Source of the DNA: Ichthyophonus hoferi
Lineage: Eukaryota; Opisthokonta; Ichthyosporea; Ichthyophonida; Ichthyophonidae
Assembly (NCBI GenBank): GCA_002751075.1
Contig: NAOQ01000487.1
Coordinates: forward strand, 12,599 to 41,719
DNA: 29,121 nt
Reading direction: 5' to 3'
Shown: piece by piece, positions 1 to 10,878 of the stretch
Layout: every line of letters begins with the position of its first letter
Numbering within the stretch: position 1 is the stretch's first letter
The notes under the pieces: model-generated
Seen by the model: the letters and a program-made list of their open reading frames with translations, nothing else
Told to the model about the DNA's origin: nothing
The model's database searches: none
Program-made: the position numbers and the translations under genes

Positions 1-72
1 ATACTGTACTATATTGTACTAGAATATACTATACTATACTATATTGTACTATGCTATACTATTTTATATTTT
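1..72. repeat. ACTAT/ACTGT pentanucleotide repeat at left edge
   Basis: Imperfect five-base units of the form TACTA with G/A variants run from the window edge. The rest of 1-513 is AT-rich and holds no recognisable exon; it is intron (or 5' flank) of UFD1. Confidence 0.7.
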
Positions 73-513
73 TCTCTGCTTTACTATAATATACTGGTTG
101 AGGTTGGGGATGGACATGGGCGTACATGTGTATATAAGTGTATGTACCTGCCTATATAGATTGACTTACTATACTATTACACATGGTATATCAAGCATTC
201 GGTAATAATAATAAGAAACAATCAAAGTTGAATATAATTGGCTTGGAATCACACACACAAAGGGACATTTATGCTTCCTGGGGTTAATGCTTTTATCTTT
301 TTTATTTTTCTCTGTGAATCATGGGAAATTCAATGCCCCATAAAATAATGCCCACTTTATATATTAAGGCAGAAATGTTATTTTTTTCTTTCTGTGAACG
401 GGAAGCGATGATTAAGATTGGAGAATTGCGTCTGCCAATGAAATGTTGTATAGGCCCTACTATTTAAAAAGTGATTATACCATGTTTTAACTATTTTTTT
501 CTGGTTGGCACAG

Positions 514-3500
514 TTATCCTTCCAATGTCTACACTTGACGTGTTAAGTAAGTTTCCCTGCTCCGATTTATGATTGCTTTACTATCATACACTCCAAAGCA
601 CTAGTATGTATGTATGTCTATTGCATTATATTATAGTTAAATGACCTAATCTTATATACATAGCTGTATTCACTTATAACTATGGAACTGTGTGTAAACT
701 TGGATGTATTGTCTATACACAAAAATACATATAAGATTAATCAGCAATTATCTATAATTAATTAATTAGCTACGATTTATGTGGCATGTATTAGCAGTCA
801 GATATATATAAAAATATTTAGCTTGCTAAGCGATTGTTACTAGACAAAACCCTCTCAATATGCATATATATACTATCGTACTCTAATACATGCATATAGA
901 CCTACCTATTATACTCTATACTATTATATAATACATACTATACCGTACTATATACTATACTATATACTATACTATACTATGTTATATGCTTTATTATAAT
1001 ATATAATACTATACTATACTATACTATACTATACTATACTATATACTTTACTATACTATATACTATATACTATACTGTATTATACTACACTATGCACTAT
1101 ACTGTACCATGTACTACGTAACCCTGATCAACCTATCTCTCCTACTCTCTAGCCCGTATGGATGTACAATATCCTATGCTGTTTGAGATTACCAATCTTA
1201 ACTCTAAACGTACGACCCATGCCGGGGTGTTGGAGTTCTGTGCTGAAGAGGGCCGTGTTTACCTTCCACGTTGGGTAGGTGGATGGTGTTGCATGTGTAA
1301 TAATAACTGCCAATGATATTAAATGTTTATAGCTATATAAACAAATACCTAAATTAATTAAATATTCCTGTTATTAACACATTCTGATAAAAGTTTTATT
1401 TTATGGCAAGATTTCATTTAATTTGTATAAAAATTAGAATAAATTTGTATGAATTAAATTATATCCTATTAATCTTATTAATATATAGCTTACAATTGAA
1501 TGTATGTTAATGAATTCATTGCTTTGTTATATATACCTTATTTATTCATATTATAGTATAATATAATATAATCTAGTATAATCTCTAGTATAGTAATATA
1601 ATAGGGTATTTTCTCTTATACCTATACCTTTTTTGTTTTATTGTAGTTTCGGAAACTGTCTTACATGCATTGTTGATATTAGATTTGTTGTTGAGTTATA
1701 CTATAGTAACTATGGGTATGTGTTGTTGTCTTTTATTGGTCTAGATAATACGGCTAATTCACGAGCTCGTATCTCATTTGCTAGTGCATAATATATTGCT
1801 CTATATGGGTATATATGCATGTATAGCCCCACATACAACCCATAGTGTTTACTGGTTCTGGTGGCTATTATATGTTATACATATTATATGATGGTATAGT
1901 TTAATATATTATAGTAGAGTATATTGTATATTATATTCATTATATCACATATACATATACATACACACATACATATACATACACACATACATACACATAC
2001 ACACATACATATACATACACATACAGATGATGCTTAACCTGGGGCTAGAGAGTGGTAGTATGGTAGATATTAAAAATGTTCACTTATCGGCCGGTACCTT
2101 TGTCAAACTGGAACCACAACACGTTGACTTTCTCGATATATCCAATCCCAGAGCAGTGTAGGTCATATATATATTTACTTCTTGAGTTGTATTGGTTGTT
2201 TTTGTCTTTAAGTTTTAAGATATTTTTAATATTGATTGGTTCATGCTATAAACTAAACCAATGGCAGAGGTTTGGTTTTTTAAACGTAAGTTTGGCTTAT
2301 CTGCTTCCTGGTATTAGTCACAATAATAAAATAAAATAGTACTAAAATATAAGGAAATGTCTGATTGGAAATGTAAAATTAATGTGGTTTAAATGTCATA
2401 CTCAAGTATATATTTGTTAGAGGGAGTGTGTGGTGCTTGTATATGTATCTACATATGTTTGTCTGTGTGTGGATACCTATATATATATAGCCCATTGTAG
2501 ATGCACATATTTGGTATGTATGTGATAATATACGTGCACGTGGTAGGGCATGACATTGTGTATGTTAATCGTGAAGTAATTTTATGTGTGTACCACTAAG
2601 AATAGATATATACATTTATGTATATACATATATATATATATATCTGTGTGTGTGTCTTATTTCAGGTTTACATTTATGCTTCTACTGATATGCAGACATG
2701 CATATATATAGCGATAGTAATATATTTACTTATTGTTTTGTTTTGTGGTGGGTAATGTAACAGTTTGGAAAAGGCCCTTCGCCAATACTCCTGCCTCTCT
2801 GAAGATGATACTCTCACACTGTTTTACAATGACAAAGAGTATAACCTTAGAGTTATAGAGGTGAGTGATAAGATAGAAAGAAAGGAGGAGGGAGGGAAGC
2901 AGAGGGATAGCGAAGAGGTTGTGGGGCTGTATCAGGTGTGGTATGTGTATTTAACATTACCCTTGCTGGCACTATATAATTGATGTATTGCTTTTTGTTT
3001 TGTATTGTATAGTATTGATTTGCATAGGATTGTATGATATCATATCCTACCATAGTGTTATACTGTATTTTATGCCATTATACTATACCTTACCACACCA
3101 TACTATATCATATTATATTAGAATTAGACTATCTTGGATTACACTAATCAACCAGTAAACCCCCATCTACCTTTTATGTACCTCCCGCTACCTTCTACCC
3201 ACCTTGTCCCCAACAGACCCAGCCATCTAAAGCCATATCTATCATAGAGTGTGATCTTAACGTAGATTTTGCCCCACCTGTTGGCTATGTAGAACCCGCC
3301 CGAGTCCCGCGTATCTTAACCCCTGTACAGCCCGCCGAACCTCCTATACCTTCTTTTGCTACCCCTCCCCCGGTACATACCTTTCTACCTCTTCCTTTGC
3401 TCTCTTATGACCTTGTCTGGTTGTCATGGTAACTTTTATGTGTGAATGAGTATGTATTTTTTATAGTGAGATATATTGTAAATATGCATGGGTTATAGTG

Positions 3501-6074
3501 AGATATACTGTAAATATGCATGTCTTATAGTGAGATATACTGTAAATATGTATGTGTTATGTATTATAGTGGGATATACTGTAATTATGTATGCTGGTGT
3601 GATATAATGCACATATTATGTAGAGTTATTTATTTTTCAGCCCCAATGATTGTACATCTACTCATAGTTCCACCTGTTTATCCCAAACAAATATAAACAT
3701 AATCAATATATTTTTCCTGATTGGACATAATTTACTTAAAGTTTTATTTTAACTTTTTACTGGTACTGTCTCTTGTGCTATTTGGATTTTTCTGCCAATC
3801 CGATCTCAACGAACAAATGGTCTTGGAGCAGGCCAACCAAGTATCACCAGTATATGTAAACTATAGGGTAATGATGCTAATTATATAAACCAATTCTAGA
3901 GCACTTCGGACATGGATGAATCGAGCACTGATAGGAATAAAGTCAAGCCCTTTGCGGCGTTTGGCGGGTCGGGCCACCGAATTGGTACATATTCGAACCT
4001 AAATAAATGGCTTATTGTTTGCTGTATCTCCTTTATTAACTTAGATATGTTTTTACTAATTATTTTCCTTACATCTATCAGCTCTAATAGGGATTGTATA
4101 TATATTATCTCTGTGTATATTATAGAATACTGTAGTAGAACGTTTACGGGTATTGGTATATTAAAATAGGTATTATTACTCTATATTGCATCCCCCCTCT
4201 CTCTCTACCATACCATACCATTTCATACTATCTCATGTCATTTATCTATTATTCCTAGGGTTTGTGGCTTAGTCAAACGTGTTGCCTCATATGTTGTAAG
4301 TGATATTATCTAATAAATACGATTGTTATTATTGTCTTTTAGTACTCCTTACTTCTATTAACGGGTTCAACCAGATGGCAAGACCAAGACCAGTAAGAAC
4401 AAACGGACCACTGATCCGAATCCTGTCAAGAAAGATAGTGCTACTAGCTCTGCTGCAGCGTATGGTTTGATTTCTCAATCTAATATGTCTCTATATGTTG
4501 CTTTTAGTTTTGTTTTTATCTTCTATTTTGACACTTGAGCTAACCCCTTATACAATTATGATTCATACTTATTCCCTTACTAAGGTATACTTCTGATTAT
4601 ATATATGTGTGTCTTTGTTTATATGTTTGAGTGTTTTAGTTATTTGGACTTCATGCTATACTGAGTTCTGTTTTGACTCTGCTTGTGTTCTCTTTTATTC
4701 ACGGATACACACTCCGTGTTAGTTATTGTGGTTGCTGTTATTATTATTATTATTATTATTACATTTATTACTATTCCGATTATTTTGATTATTCTATTAT
4801 TATTATTATTCTCGTTCTTATTCTTACTATTATTATTATTAACATTATTATTACTTTTAGTCCTTCTTGAATTGCCGTAACGATTTACTATTTATAAAAG
4901 GACCAATTATTTATGTTAATAATATAATATCATTGTACACAACATATAAGCACTTACTTTGATTATATATATGTGTGTGTATGTGTCGCTAAGGCTATTT
5001 TGTTAGCCCTCATTCTATTCTTTTTTTAACTTACGATTATACCCTTTATACTCAAACCTCTTATCAAAAACATTGAATTAATGATTATCTAGTATAGTCA
5101 CTTTATCTCTATAGCTTATGTTAATTAGTTTAACAAGGATTCCACCTATGATAAACTGCAGATCGTTATCCCAGGATGATGATGAGGAGATCCACTATAT
5201 TAAAGGTCGTTTACACTTCACTATGGGAGACCCAACTGCTAAATCGTCAGCTGACACGGCTGCCGCCGTCGCTGCGCTTGAGAACATGGTAAACATTACT
5301 ATTGCACTGGGCCTACTACTCATATGTCTGTTATTTATGCCTTGTTATTTTACGTGTATGTATATTTGTCGCGTACCAACATAAATATCGTGACTCTCTG
5401 GTGTAGGCATGCTATAGAGTAAGTTTACATATATGGGCTGGTGATATAGTTAAACTTCTTGTGCATGTATGCTACATATATGTATATATGTGTGCAGGCT
5501 TATTGGTATAAGTATGTGTATAGGTATAAGTATAGTTATGTATCAATAGATATGTAAATGGTTCTGTATGGTTCACATGGTATTAAAGATACTCTGGCCG
5601 CGTAGGTGGTAAAATAAGAACAAAGAAGAAATAATTTGTTAAATGAAATCAATCACCGAGTTATTCCCTAACCGTAATCAACTGTTCTCTCTATATTCTG
5701 TTAATGTACGTGTGGTGTTGGTAGTGTGTAAAGGCAGTGGAAAGGGAACAAATATGAATGAGTATGCCATCAAGAAAAGCATATAGAGTATATAAGTGCA
5801 TAGATTATATGGGAAAAGGGGTGACCATTTTTTTTCCGCTGCTGTATATTATATATATATTCTGATCTGTTATACAAACCACTAGGATCAGTCGGAGACA
5901 GACAAAGGAAAACCCGACTTTGAGGCATTTAAAGGGCTGGGTAAGAAACTTCGTTAAGCACAGGGGAAAGAGTGCTGGCTCAGACTACTCTATTTTACTC
6001 TTTTGTCTTCTTTTATATTTGCATGCTTAGGTCTAAAGGAACTTGACACGTACATGGTTAGCGGTCCAGTTTAA
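514..6074 (+). CDS. UFD1: UFD1, ubiquitin-recognition adaptor of p97/VCP (5' part outside window)
   Basis: I join ten exons: 514-546, 1153-1274, 2027-2157, 2764-2860, 3217-3372, 3900-3984, 4375-4459, 5162-5288, 5886-5940 and 6031-6074 (TAA). All use GT-AG and every phase matches, giving 311 residues with the first split codon partial. Family-typical stretches are YPMLFEITN and [10 protein letters not shown] (exon 2), VDFLDISNP (exon 3) and [11 protein letters not shown] (exon 5), placing exons 1-5 in the Ufd1 double-psi-barrel and alpha/beta domains that bind ubiquitin. Exon 6 carries a p97-binding SHP box, [12 protein letters not shown] (residues about 197-208). Exons 9-10 carry a second, looser one, [11 protein letters not shown]1 pairs with NPL4 to unfold ubiquitylated clients, including ERAD substrates. 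Compared with human UFD1 (about 307 residues) roughly 45-50 N-terminal residues are missing; no matching exon is visible in 1-513. The middle differs, with a Pro-rich segment in exon 5 and a diverged exon 8. Confidence 0.95.
909..1110. repeat. Pentanucleotide (ACTAT)n array in UFD1 intron
   Basis: About 200 bp of ATACT/ACTAT units with scattered interruptions, ending some 40 bp before the acceptor of the 1153-1274 exon. It is the same motif as at the left edge of the window, so the motif is expanded at least twice in this locus. Confidence 0.8.
1943..2025. repeat. (ACACATACATAC)n microsatellite abutting a UFD1 splice acceptor
   Basis: Alternating ACACATACAT and ATACATAC units run up to the acceptor CAG of the 2027-2157 exon, so the intron has no ordinary polypyrimidine tract. 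The repeat itself forms the 3' end of the intron. Confidence 0.8.
3461..3594 (+). repeat. Minisatellite of about 32 bp, four units, in UFD1 intron
   Basis: Units start at 3461, 3493, 3525 and 3564, each with TTATAGTGAGATATACTGTA or a near match. The first two spacings are 32 bp; the third unit is 39 bp because of a short insertion. The units are very similar, suggesting recent expansion within the intron between exons 3217-3372 and 3900-3984. Confidence 0.85.
4737..4856. repeat. (TTA)n trinucleotide microsatellite in UFD1 intron
   Basis: A pure TTA run of about 25 bp is followed by imperfect TTA/TTC units. It produces long Tyr-, Ile- and Leu-rich open frames that are translations of the repeat rather than genes. 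Confidence 0.85.
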
Positions 6075-6159
6075 CGTCACACAATATATATACGTGTATG
6101 TACCTGTACCTAAAAACGCTCAGGAACAATGGACTGGATCTCAGTCCCTATAAACAGAA

Positions 6160-6165
6160 ATTAAA
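6160..6165 (+). terminator. Possible poly(A) signal of UFD1
   Basis: ATTAAA lies 86 nt past the UFD1 stop codon. It is the common variant of AATAAA and is the nearest such hexamer. A canonical AATAAA occurs only about 430 nt past the stop. In DNA this AT-rich a hexamer match alone is weak evidence. Confidence 0.3.
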
Positions 6166-6735
6166 TGCAGTGTGAACTGGTATGGTAGTTGTACTGAATC
6201 AATGAATTTATTCAAAAATCGAACTCCATTGACTTGTTATTATTATTTTATTCTATATACCTTATAACTCTTCACTTATAACTCTTTTGAATTTGAATTG
6301 TGTGCTTCACAATGTTGAATGGATTTACACAGTAACAGTTACATAATACACTTGATGCGTATCTTTAGTATGTACCATGTGGTTATATAGTGTAGCCAAC
6401 AATATCACATATACACGATATGTTATTTAATTGTTGGTTGTACTAATGCTTATTAATACCCATTTTCTTTATATATATATTCATAATATACTTTCAAAAA
6501 TGTATTTGTCTAAATAAAATATGTAAGTACGTAATTATAAGTATTTTGTTATCACAAGGAAGAGTTTAGTATTCAGTTGTAAAATATATTATAATGTTTT
6601 ATATATCAATAATTTTAAAAAGAATGGAATATCATTACTGTTAATTATAGTCAATGCAATACGTAATAACAATATAGTCCGAAATACGATGTTATTGTAA
6701 AAATAAGGAACAATTCAAGATATATTAATCATATT

Positions 6736-6858
6736 TCTATGGCACTACATAGGCATCGCTACTTTGATCCTTCGATTTATGGACCAGCTTAGCTGGCTGT
6801 GGTTTTTAATAGACTAACTGGATGGGTGACATCCTGCTTGAAATGACATTTTGGTGTC
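6736..6858 (+). pseudogene. 5S rRNA-like sequence (pseudogene or 5S-derived SINE head)
   Basis: The segment is collinear with 5S rRNA over its whole length. It begins TCTATGGC (5S: TCTACGGC), has GATC and AGCTTAGCTGG where 5S has GATC and AGCTAAGCAGG, and then CTGGATGGGTGAC at the spacing of the 5S C-box (TTGGATGGGTGACC in many eukaryotes). It ends near TTGGTGTC (5S: CGGGTGTC). These blocks cover the internal pol III promoter elements. Identity between blocks is low and there are small length differences, so it is not a working 5S gene. It could be a degraded 5S copy or the head of a 5S-derived SINE (SINE3 type). I saw no second copy or SINE tail. Confidence 0.45.
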
Positions 6859-7500
6859 AAATATTGCGTCTTGTAGATGCTACGCAACTCTTGTTTATGT
6901 TAAAACTGAAAACATTCTTGCTAAGGTTGTTGAGTTCATCGAGATTTACTGAATTCAACGCGGACCAGATTTAATTATGACTGTGCATGTGTTACAAATT
7001 AGACTTGTAGTTTTTTTTGTTGGATCGAGATACAGCCAAGGTTTCTTAAATTTACCCACAATTCAAAGCAAATTTATTGGAATGTAATAGATGCTATAAT
7101 TGAATAATTGTTGGAAATGCCACAAATGGGATCTTTGGTGTATCTAAAGTTATTTCGCTATAGTTATCTTTCATATTGCATTATATATCTAGATTACGTT
7201 CTTTTAACTATAATTCTATTCAGTCAGCATAATGATCTAGATTGCCCATTAAATTAGTTCACTCGATTACTAGAGGTGCCTGGTTCTTCGGGACTATCTG
7301 TCATTCATGCGTCATAACTGTTCCGTATCCTCATCGCTGATTCTTGAATATGAAAGAATTGATTTCTTTTCCTTTTCCATTCTGAGCTCTCATAGTGTTT
7401 TTCTGCCGACTTGATTCAAGGATTTTTTATTTACTCTTCCATGAGATACAGTATCTTTTTTGTTCTAATCAGTTAGTTACTTAACGTAAACACGCGAGCC
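6859..7500. other. Gene-free AT-rich spacer
   Basis: No open frame, splice-bounded exon or repeat stands out here on either strand. It lies between the 5S-like sequence and the repeat mosaic, in the spacer where UFD1 and the LIM-homeobox gene converge. Confidence 0.5.
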
Positions 7501-7520
7501 TTGTTGCACCATCACCAGAC

Positions 7521-7760
7521 TTGGCGAATCAAGATAGACCAGCCTATACCGCAGTAACGACCAAACGCTTTTGCCCCCCGTCGATTGTGGTCAACACTAC
7601 ACGATTATCCTCATCAATAAGTTCTAGTGAAGACTCAAATACTTCGTCTATTGAATCTTCTGATTCAATTATCGACGGACACATTACAGACGTGAGCGAA
7701 GCATCTTCTAAAATCTACTTCTGACGGACGTTTGTCTGATATTGAAGGATATACAATCCG
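7521..7760 (+). repeat. Dispersed repeat D, copy 1 (Ser/Asp-rich frame)
   Basis: A 67-codon open stretch is rich in Ser and Asp and contains the motif IIDGHITDV. Just past its stop, about 7715-7750, lies a block reading TCTACTTCTGACGGACGTTT. That block recurs near 9931 on this strand and on the opposite strand at about 10551-10588. The recurrence shows it belongs to a dispersed, broken repeat rather than a single-copy gene. I do not recognise the family. Confidence 0.5.
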
Positions 7761-7918
7761 ATAAACTTAGTATGATTATTAAAATAGATGAAGACTTTGG
7801 ATAGATCAGAATAATATTGGTGCTCATCTTATCGTAAATACTTAGGGACCGATCGTAAAGACTCTTATTGGCTAATACAATTCACAAAAGATCATTGAGG
7901 TCCACTAGCATTGTCATA

Positions 7919-8073
7919 GTCAGAATGCCTAAAGCAATCTGGAGCCCAGACATATGATTGGAAATGGCTTATTATAGTCGCGGGACCCCTGCCATTGGTT
8001 GGTTTAATTTGATCGACCATCTTAGCTTGCCATTTAATACCAATAGATTACACTAACTGTTTTCCCAGGCTAC
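7919..8073 (+). repeat. Dispersed repeat A, copy 1
   Basis: It shares a chain of blocks, in the same order, with 8883-9058: ATGCCTAA, then GAAATGG, then TGCCATT, then CCAATAGATT, then TTCCCAG. It also matches 9575-9655 over part of its length. Divergence is substantial, with many substitutions and small indels. Confidence 0.6.
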
Positions 8074-8370
8074 ATAGATAATAAAAATGCTAATAATGTT
8101 AAATGAGTATAGCCATATAAAGAAATACATCAATTAATTAATTGATCCTATTTGAACACCCCCTTGGCCTAGACGGATTATTTTACCTTGGGCATAAAAA
8201 TGATGAAAAAGGAATATGAAGGGAACCTTAACATGGTGACTACTTAGCTGTAGGCTTGTCCTTCAGTAAATAAACTAGATAATCCATGATGACATCCAGA
8301 AGTGACTGCGGCATGGTACCCAATGTAAAAAACCTAAGACAGTTGACCAATTTGTATGCTAAATTTTCCT

Positions 8371-8427
8371 GCTCGCTCTGGCTCTGGCTCTAGCTTTAGC
8401 TTTGGCTTGGCTTTGTTGTAGGCTCTG
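8371..8427 (+). repeat. Hexanucleotide GCTCTG/GCTTTG repeat
   Basis: GCTCTG units drift into GCTTTA and GCTTTGG units over about 55 bp. This is an imperfect simple repeat in the gene-poor spacer, with no coding evidence. Confidence 0.7.
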
Positions 8428-8621
8428 GTTCTAACTCGGTTGTAAGCTCCATCATCTGGCGTCTTGCAGCTGACGGTTAAAGTGGTATATGGGTCCTGCC
8501 CAGTTGCTTTACACGTTACCTTGGCGTCACTTTAATGCTGGCAATGTTGATAGTTCAAATGCAGATTGAAAGACAGCGTGTAGTGTAAGTGTAATAAAAT
8601 GGTTTTTACACGTAGAAATCA

Positions 8622-8790
8622 GTGGATGAATTTAGAATTGAGGCGGAGTGTTTTCGGCATTCGTGAATTTTTGATTTAATAAAATTACCTGGGTTTGTGA
8701 CTAAGATAAGCTATTTTAGCTTTCTCTGTTATCATGTTGGGAATAGTAAGTAGACAGGAGAATTCCTGTGACCTATATTCGTTTAGAAGG
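8622..8790 (+). repeat. Dispersed repeat B, copy 1
   Basis: It matches 9385-9545 over about 150 bp, with shared blocks GTGAATT, TTGATTTAA, TTTCTCT, ATGTTGGG and AGTAAGTAGA at matching spacing. Copy A2 follows it downstream, the same B-then-A order as B2 and A3, so B and A were probably one unit. Confidence 0.6.
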
Positions 8791-8882
8791 AGAGAGAAAA
8801 TCAAATTAATGGATATTTTAACGTGTCTCCTTATATATACGGAGTATAGATGTACTAAGACTTATTTTTATTATTAAACAAG

Positions 8883-9058
8883 TCAGACTGACGTGTAGGC
8901 AGGATGCCTAAGCAATGTGATATTTAGACCCAAAACATGATTTGAAATGGATTATTTTATAGTTGCAGGTTCTTTGCCATTAGCTGGTTTATTTTCAATA
9001 AATCATTTTGGAATGTCGTTTAGCACCAATAGATTGCACTATCTTCCCAGTATTCAAG
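8883..9058 (+). repeat. Dispersed repeat A, copy 2
   Basis: The best-preserved partner of copy 1 (7919-8073). It contains a 72-codon open frame (8947-9165) that has no counterpart in the other copies, so the frame is probably chance. Confidence 0.6.
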
Positions 9059-9225
9059 TTGCTATTTCTTTGCAGAATTTGTGTAGAATTTTTAGCGCTG
9101 TAAAAACAAAAGGGAACAGACGAGTATGCTGTTTCCTAGAAGCGTTATATATCAAAGTTGTATGATGATATGGTATGGAGTGCCCCCCTTTATTCTGTGT
9201 TTTGTTCGCCTTTGTACTTGTTTCT

Positions 9226-9377
9226 ACTGCCAGTACATAACTAGTAGTTATCTTATCGCCGTGGTTGTGTATAATTCAAAGCTGTTTTGTTGATAGCTTG
9301 TTGATATTGCTTAAAGTATCGTCTTCAGAAGAAAAGATTATAACTTTTTCTTCTTTTGAATTCGACATCCAACTTCT
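9226..9377 (+). repeat. Direct repeat C, copy 1
   Basis: About 150 bp nearly collinear with 10654-10803. The strongest shared block is TTTTTCTTCTTTTGAATTCG, and TTATCTTAT, GCCGTGG and GATATTGCTTAAA are also shared. The two C copies are in the same orientation and bracket about 1.28 kb containing B2, A3 and two D fragments. They could be terminal direct repeats of a short non-autonomous element or a segmental duplication; nothing identifies the family. Confidence 0.65.
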
Positions 9378-9384
9378 AAAGAAT

Positions 9385-9545
9385 GAATGAATGTAGGGTT
9401 GCGGTGAAGTCTTGGTATTAGTGAATTGTTGATTAAAAAGAATTAACAGGGTCTGTTGTGACCATGATGAATTACTTAAGGTTTCTCTATTACTATGTTG
9501 GGGTAGTAAGTAGAGGCTGGAGCGTCCCTATGACCTTGGCAGGAC
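9385..9545 (+). repeat. Dispersed repeat B, copy 2
   Basis: Partner of 8622-8790. It sits directly after C1 and just before A3, giving the order C-B-A-D in this stretch. Confidence 0.6.
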
Positions 9546-9574
9546 TCATCATCAGCAAGATGGCTGTTATCTTA

Positions 9575-9655
9575 TCTGGACCCCAGAACATTATGATCTG
9601 AAATGGCTTACTGGACCTCTGCCATTGGCTGATTTAATTTTGATCGTTAATCGCG
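9575..9655 (+). repeat. Dispersed repeat A, copy 3 (partial)
   Basis: It shares the CTGAAATGGCTTA, TGCCATTGG and TTTAATTT blocks with A copy 1, but lacks the end carrying CCAATAGATT. A partial, diverged copy. Confidence 0.5.
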
Positions 9656-9784
9656 ATTGTAGTTTTAGTTTTAAATATTATTTATAGTAAACATTAATTT
9701 GCAATACCAAAAAGAAATATTTTAAGAGGGCGCTTCCTTTGACACCAAGGACGATTTCAAGGAAAATCTGAATAGAGAAGAAGA

Positions 9785-9970
9785 GGAAAGTGATAAATCC
9801 TCCATCGACTTTAGAGAACACTCAGCCTACAAACGCCATTCCTACCAAAACGTTTATACCTGCCGTCGACCCATTATATCAGCCACTCCCGTCATCATCA
9901 AGCAGTAGTTCGGACAATCTATGCCCACCGTATCTACTTCTGACGGGGATATTACTGACATTGGTGACAT
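9785..9970 (+). repeat. Dispersed repeat D, copy 2 (Ser-rich frame)
   Basis: It has an open frame with a run of Ser residues. In a second frame near 9931-9966 it reads STSDGDITDI, close to the DGHITDV motif at 7521-7760 and the STSDGHLSDI motif of the inverted copy at 10400-10670. It is a broken copy; I cannot name the parent element. Confidence 0.5.
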
Positions 9971-10399
9971 AAAATACGATGTATTCTCAAAAAGAATATA
10001 AGTTACAGGAACGCTCATGTCTTCTTATTATTCCGATATGTTAGCATCCTAGAATGGTTCTTCATCTAACTACTTCATTGGTTTAACTGCTAACATAATA
10101 GGTATTGACAAATCAATTTACCATATTACAAATTAAGCAATTAGCTAATGTTCACAGTTAATATATGGATTGTCTAAATTGATTGCATTATAGAATTAAT
10201 AAGCCAGTAATTAGCCAATATAATAATATATCCTAGAATAAATAGAAATAAAACAAAACTGTAGCCGTGCAGTGAGCGGGACCGTCATAAATATTTTGGA
10301 TCTTCCTCTACAAGCTCAATAACTTAGAGTTTTGAGGTTGCAGAAGAGAAATGTTTGCGACGGTTCTGGTAGAGTTGCTCACGATCTCCAGAAATCTTT

Positions 10400-10670
10400 A
10401 ATGTTACATGGCGCTAAGGTCTTGGGGCTAGGAGAAGAAGACGCTTGGCTTGTTGAAAAAAGTCATGGTCCTTGGCACTTGGTGAAACAGTCGGCCACCT
10501 GATCCGCGGATGATACGCTTCTGACTTCAGTCTAGTAGATGTAGAAAATTCAATATCAGACAAATGTCCGTCAGAAGTAGACTCTGTCTGACGATTTATC
10601 TCAAGTCCCACTAGCTTGAGGTAAATCAGTATCGTCTGATATACCTTCGGAGATACTGCTGGTAACTAGT
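10400..10670 (-). repeat. Dispersed repeat D, copy 3, inverted
   Basis: On the minus strand the block TCTACTTCTGACGGACAT matches copy 1 with one difference, followed by the shared TTTGTCTGATATTGA. A minus-strand open frame (10414-10611) contains STSDGHLSDIEF. The inverted orientation relative to copies 1 and 2 rules out simple tandem duplication for this one. Confidence 0.5.
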
Positions 10671-10803
10671 ACTTATCTTATTGCCGTGGGTTCATATTGT
10701 TCAGTACGCTGTTTTGTTAGTAACTTGTCGATATTGCTTAAAATATTGCATTCAGAAGAAAATCTTATAATCTTTTTCTTCTTTTGAATTCGACGTCCAA
10801 CTA
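10654..10803 (+). repeat. Direct repeat C, copy 2
   Basis: Partner of 9226-9377. Its right end falls just after GAATTCGACGTCCAAC; beyond that the two flanks differ. Its left end overlaps the edge of the inverted D copy, so exact borders are uncertain. Confidence 0.65.
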
Positions 10804-10878
10804 AAGTCTTTGGTGTTAATGGTTATGGCATGTCGGATATAGTTTGATATAGTAGGATATAATAGGATATAACCATAG

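Noticed and set aside
1-513. N-terminal exon of UFD1 within the window
   Set aside because: No frame matches the conserved FxxxYRC-type N-terminal region of the family; the exon probably lies to the left.
3783-3870. Open stretch on the plus strand ([12 protein letters not shown]) that could be an extra UFD1 exon
   Set aside because: No AG acceptor lies close upstream, and the flanking exons 3217-3372 and 3900-3984 already join in phase.
4673-4880. Two overlapping 65-codon frames, Tyr/Ile- and Leu-rich
   Set aside because: They are translations of the (TTA)n microsatellite inside a UFD1 intron.
9226-10803. The C repeats as terminal repeats of a defined mobile element
   Set aside because: No target-site duplication, primer-binding site or recognisable internal protein was seen, so the family is left unassigned.
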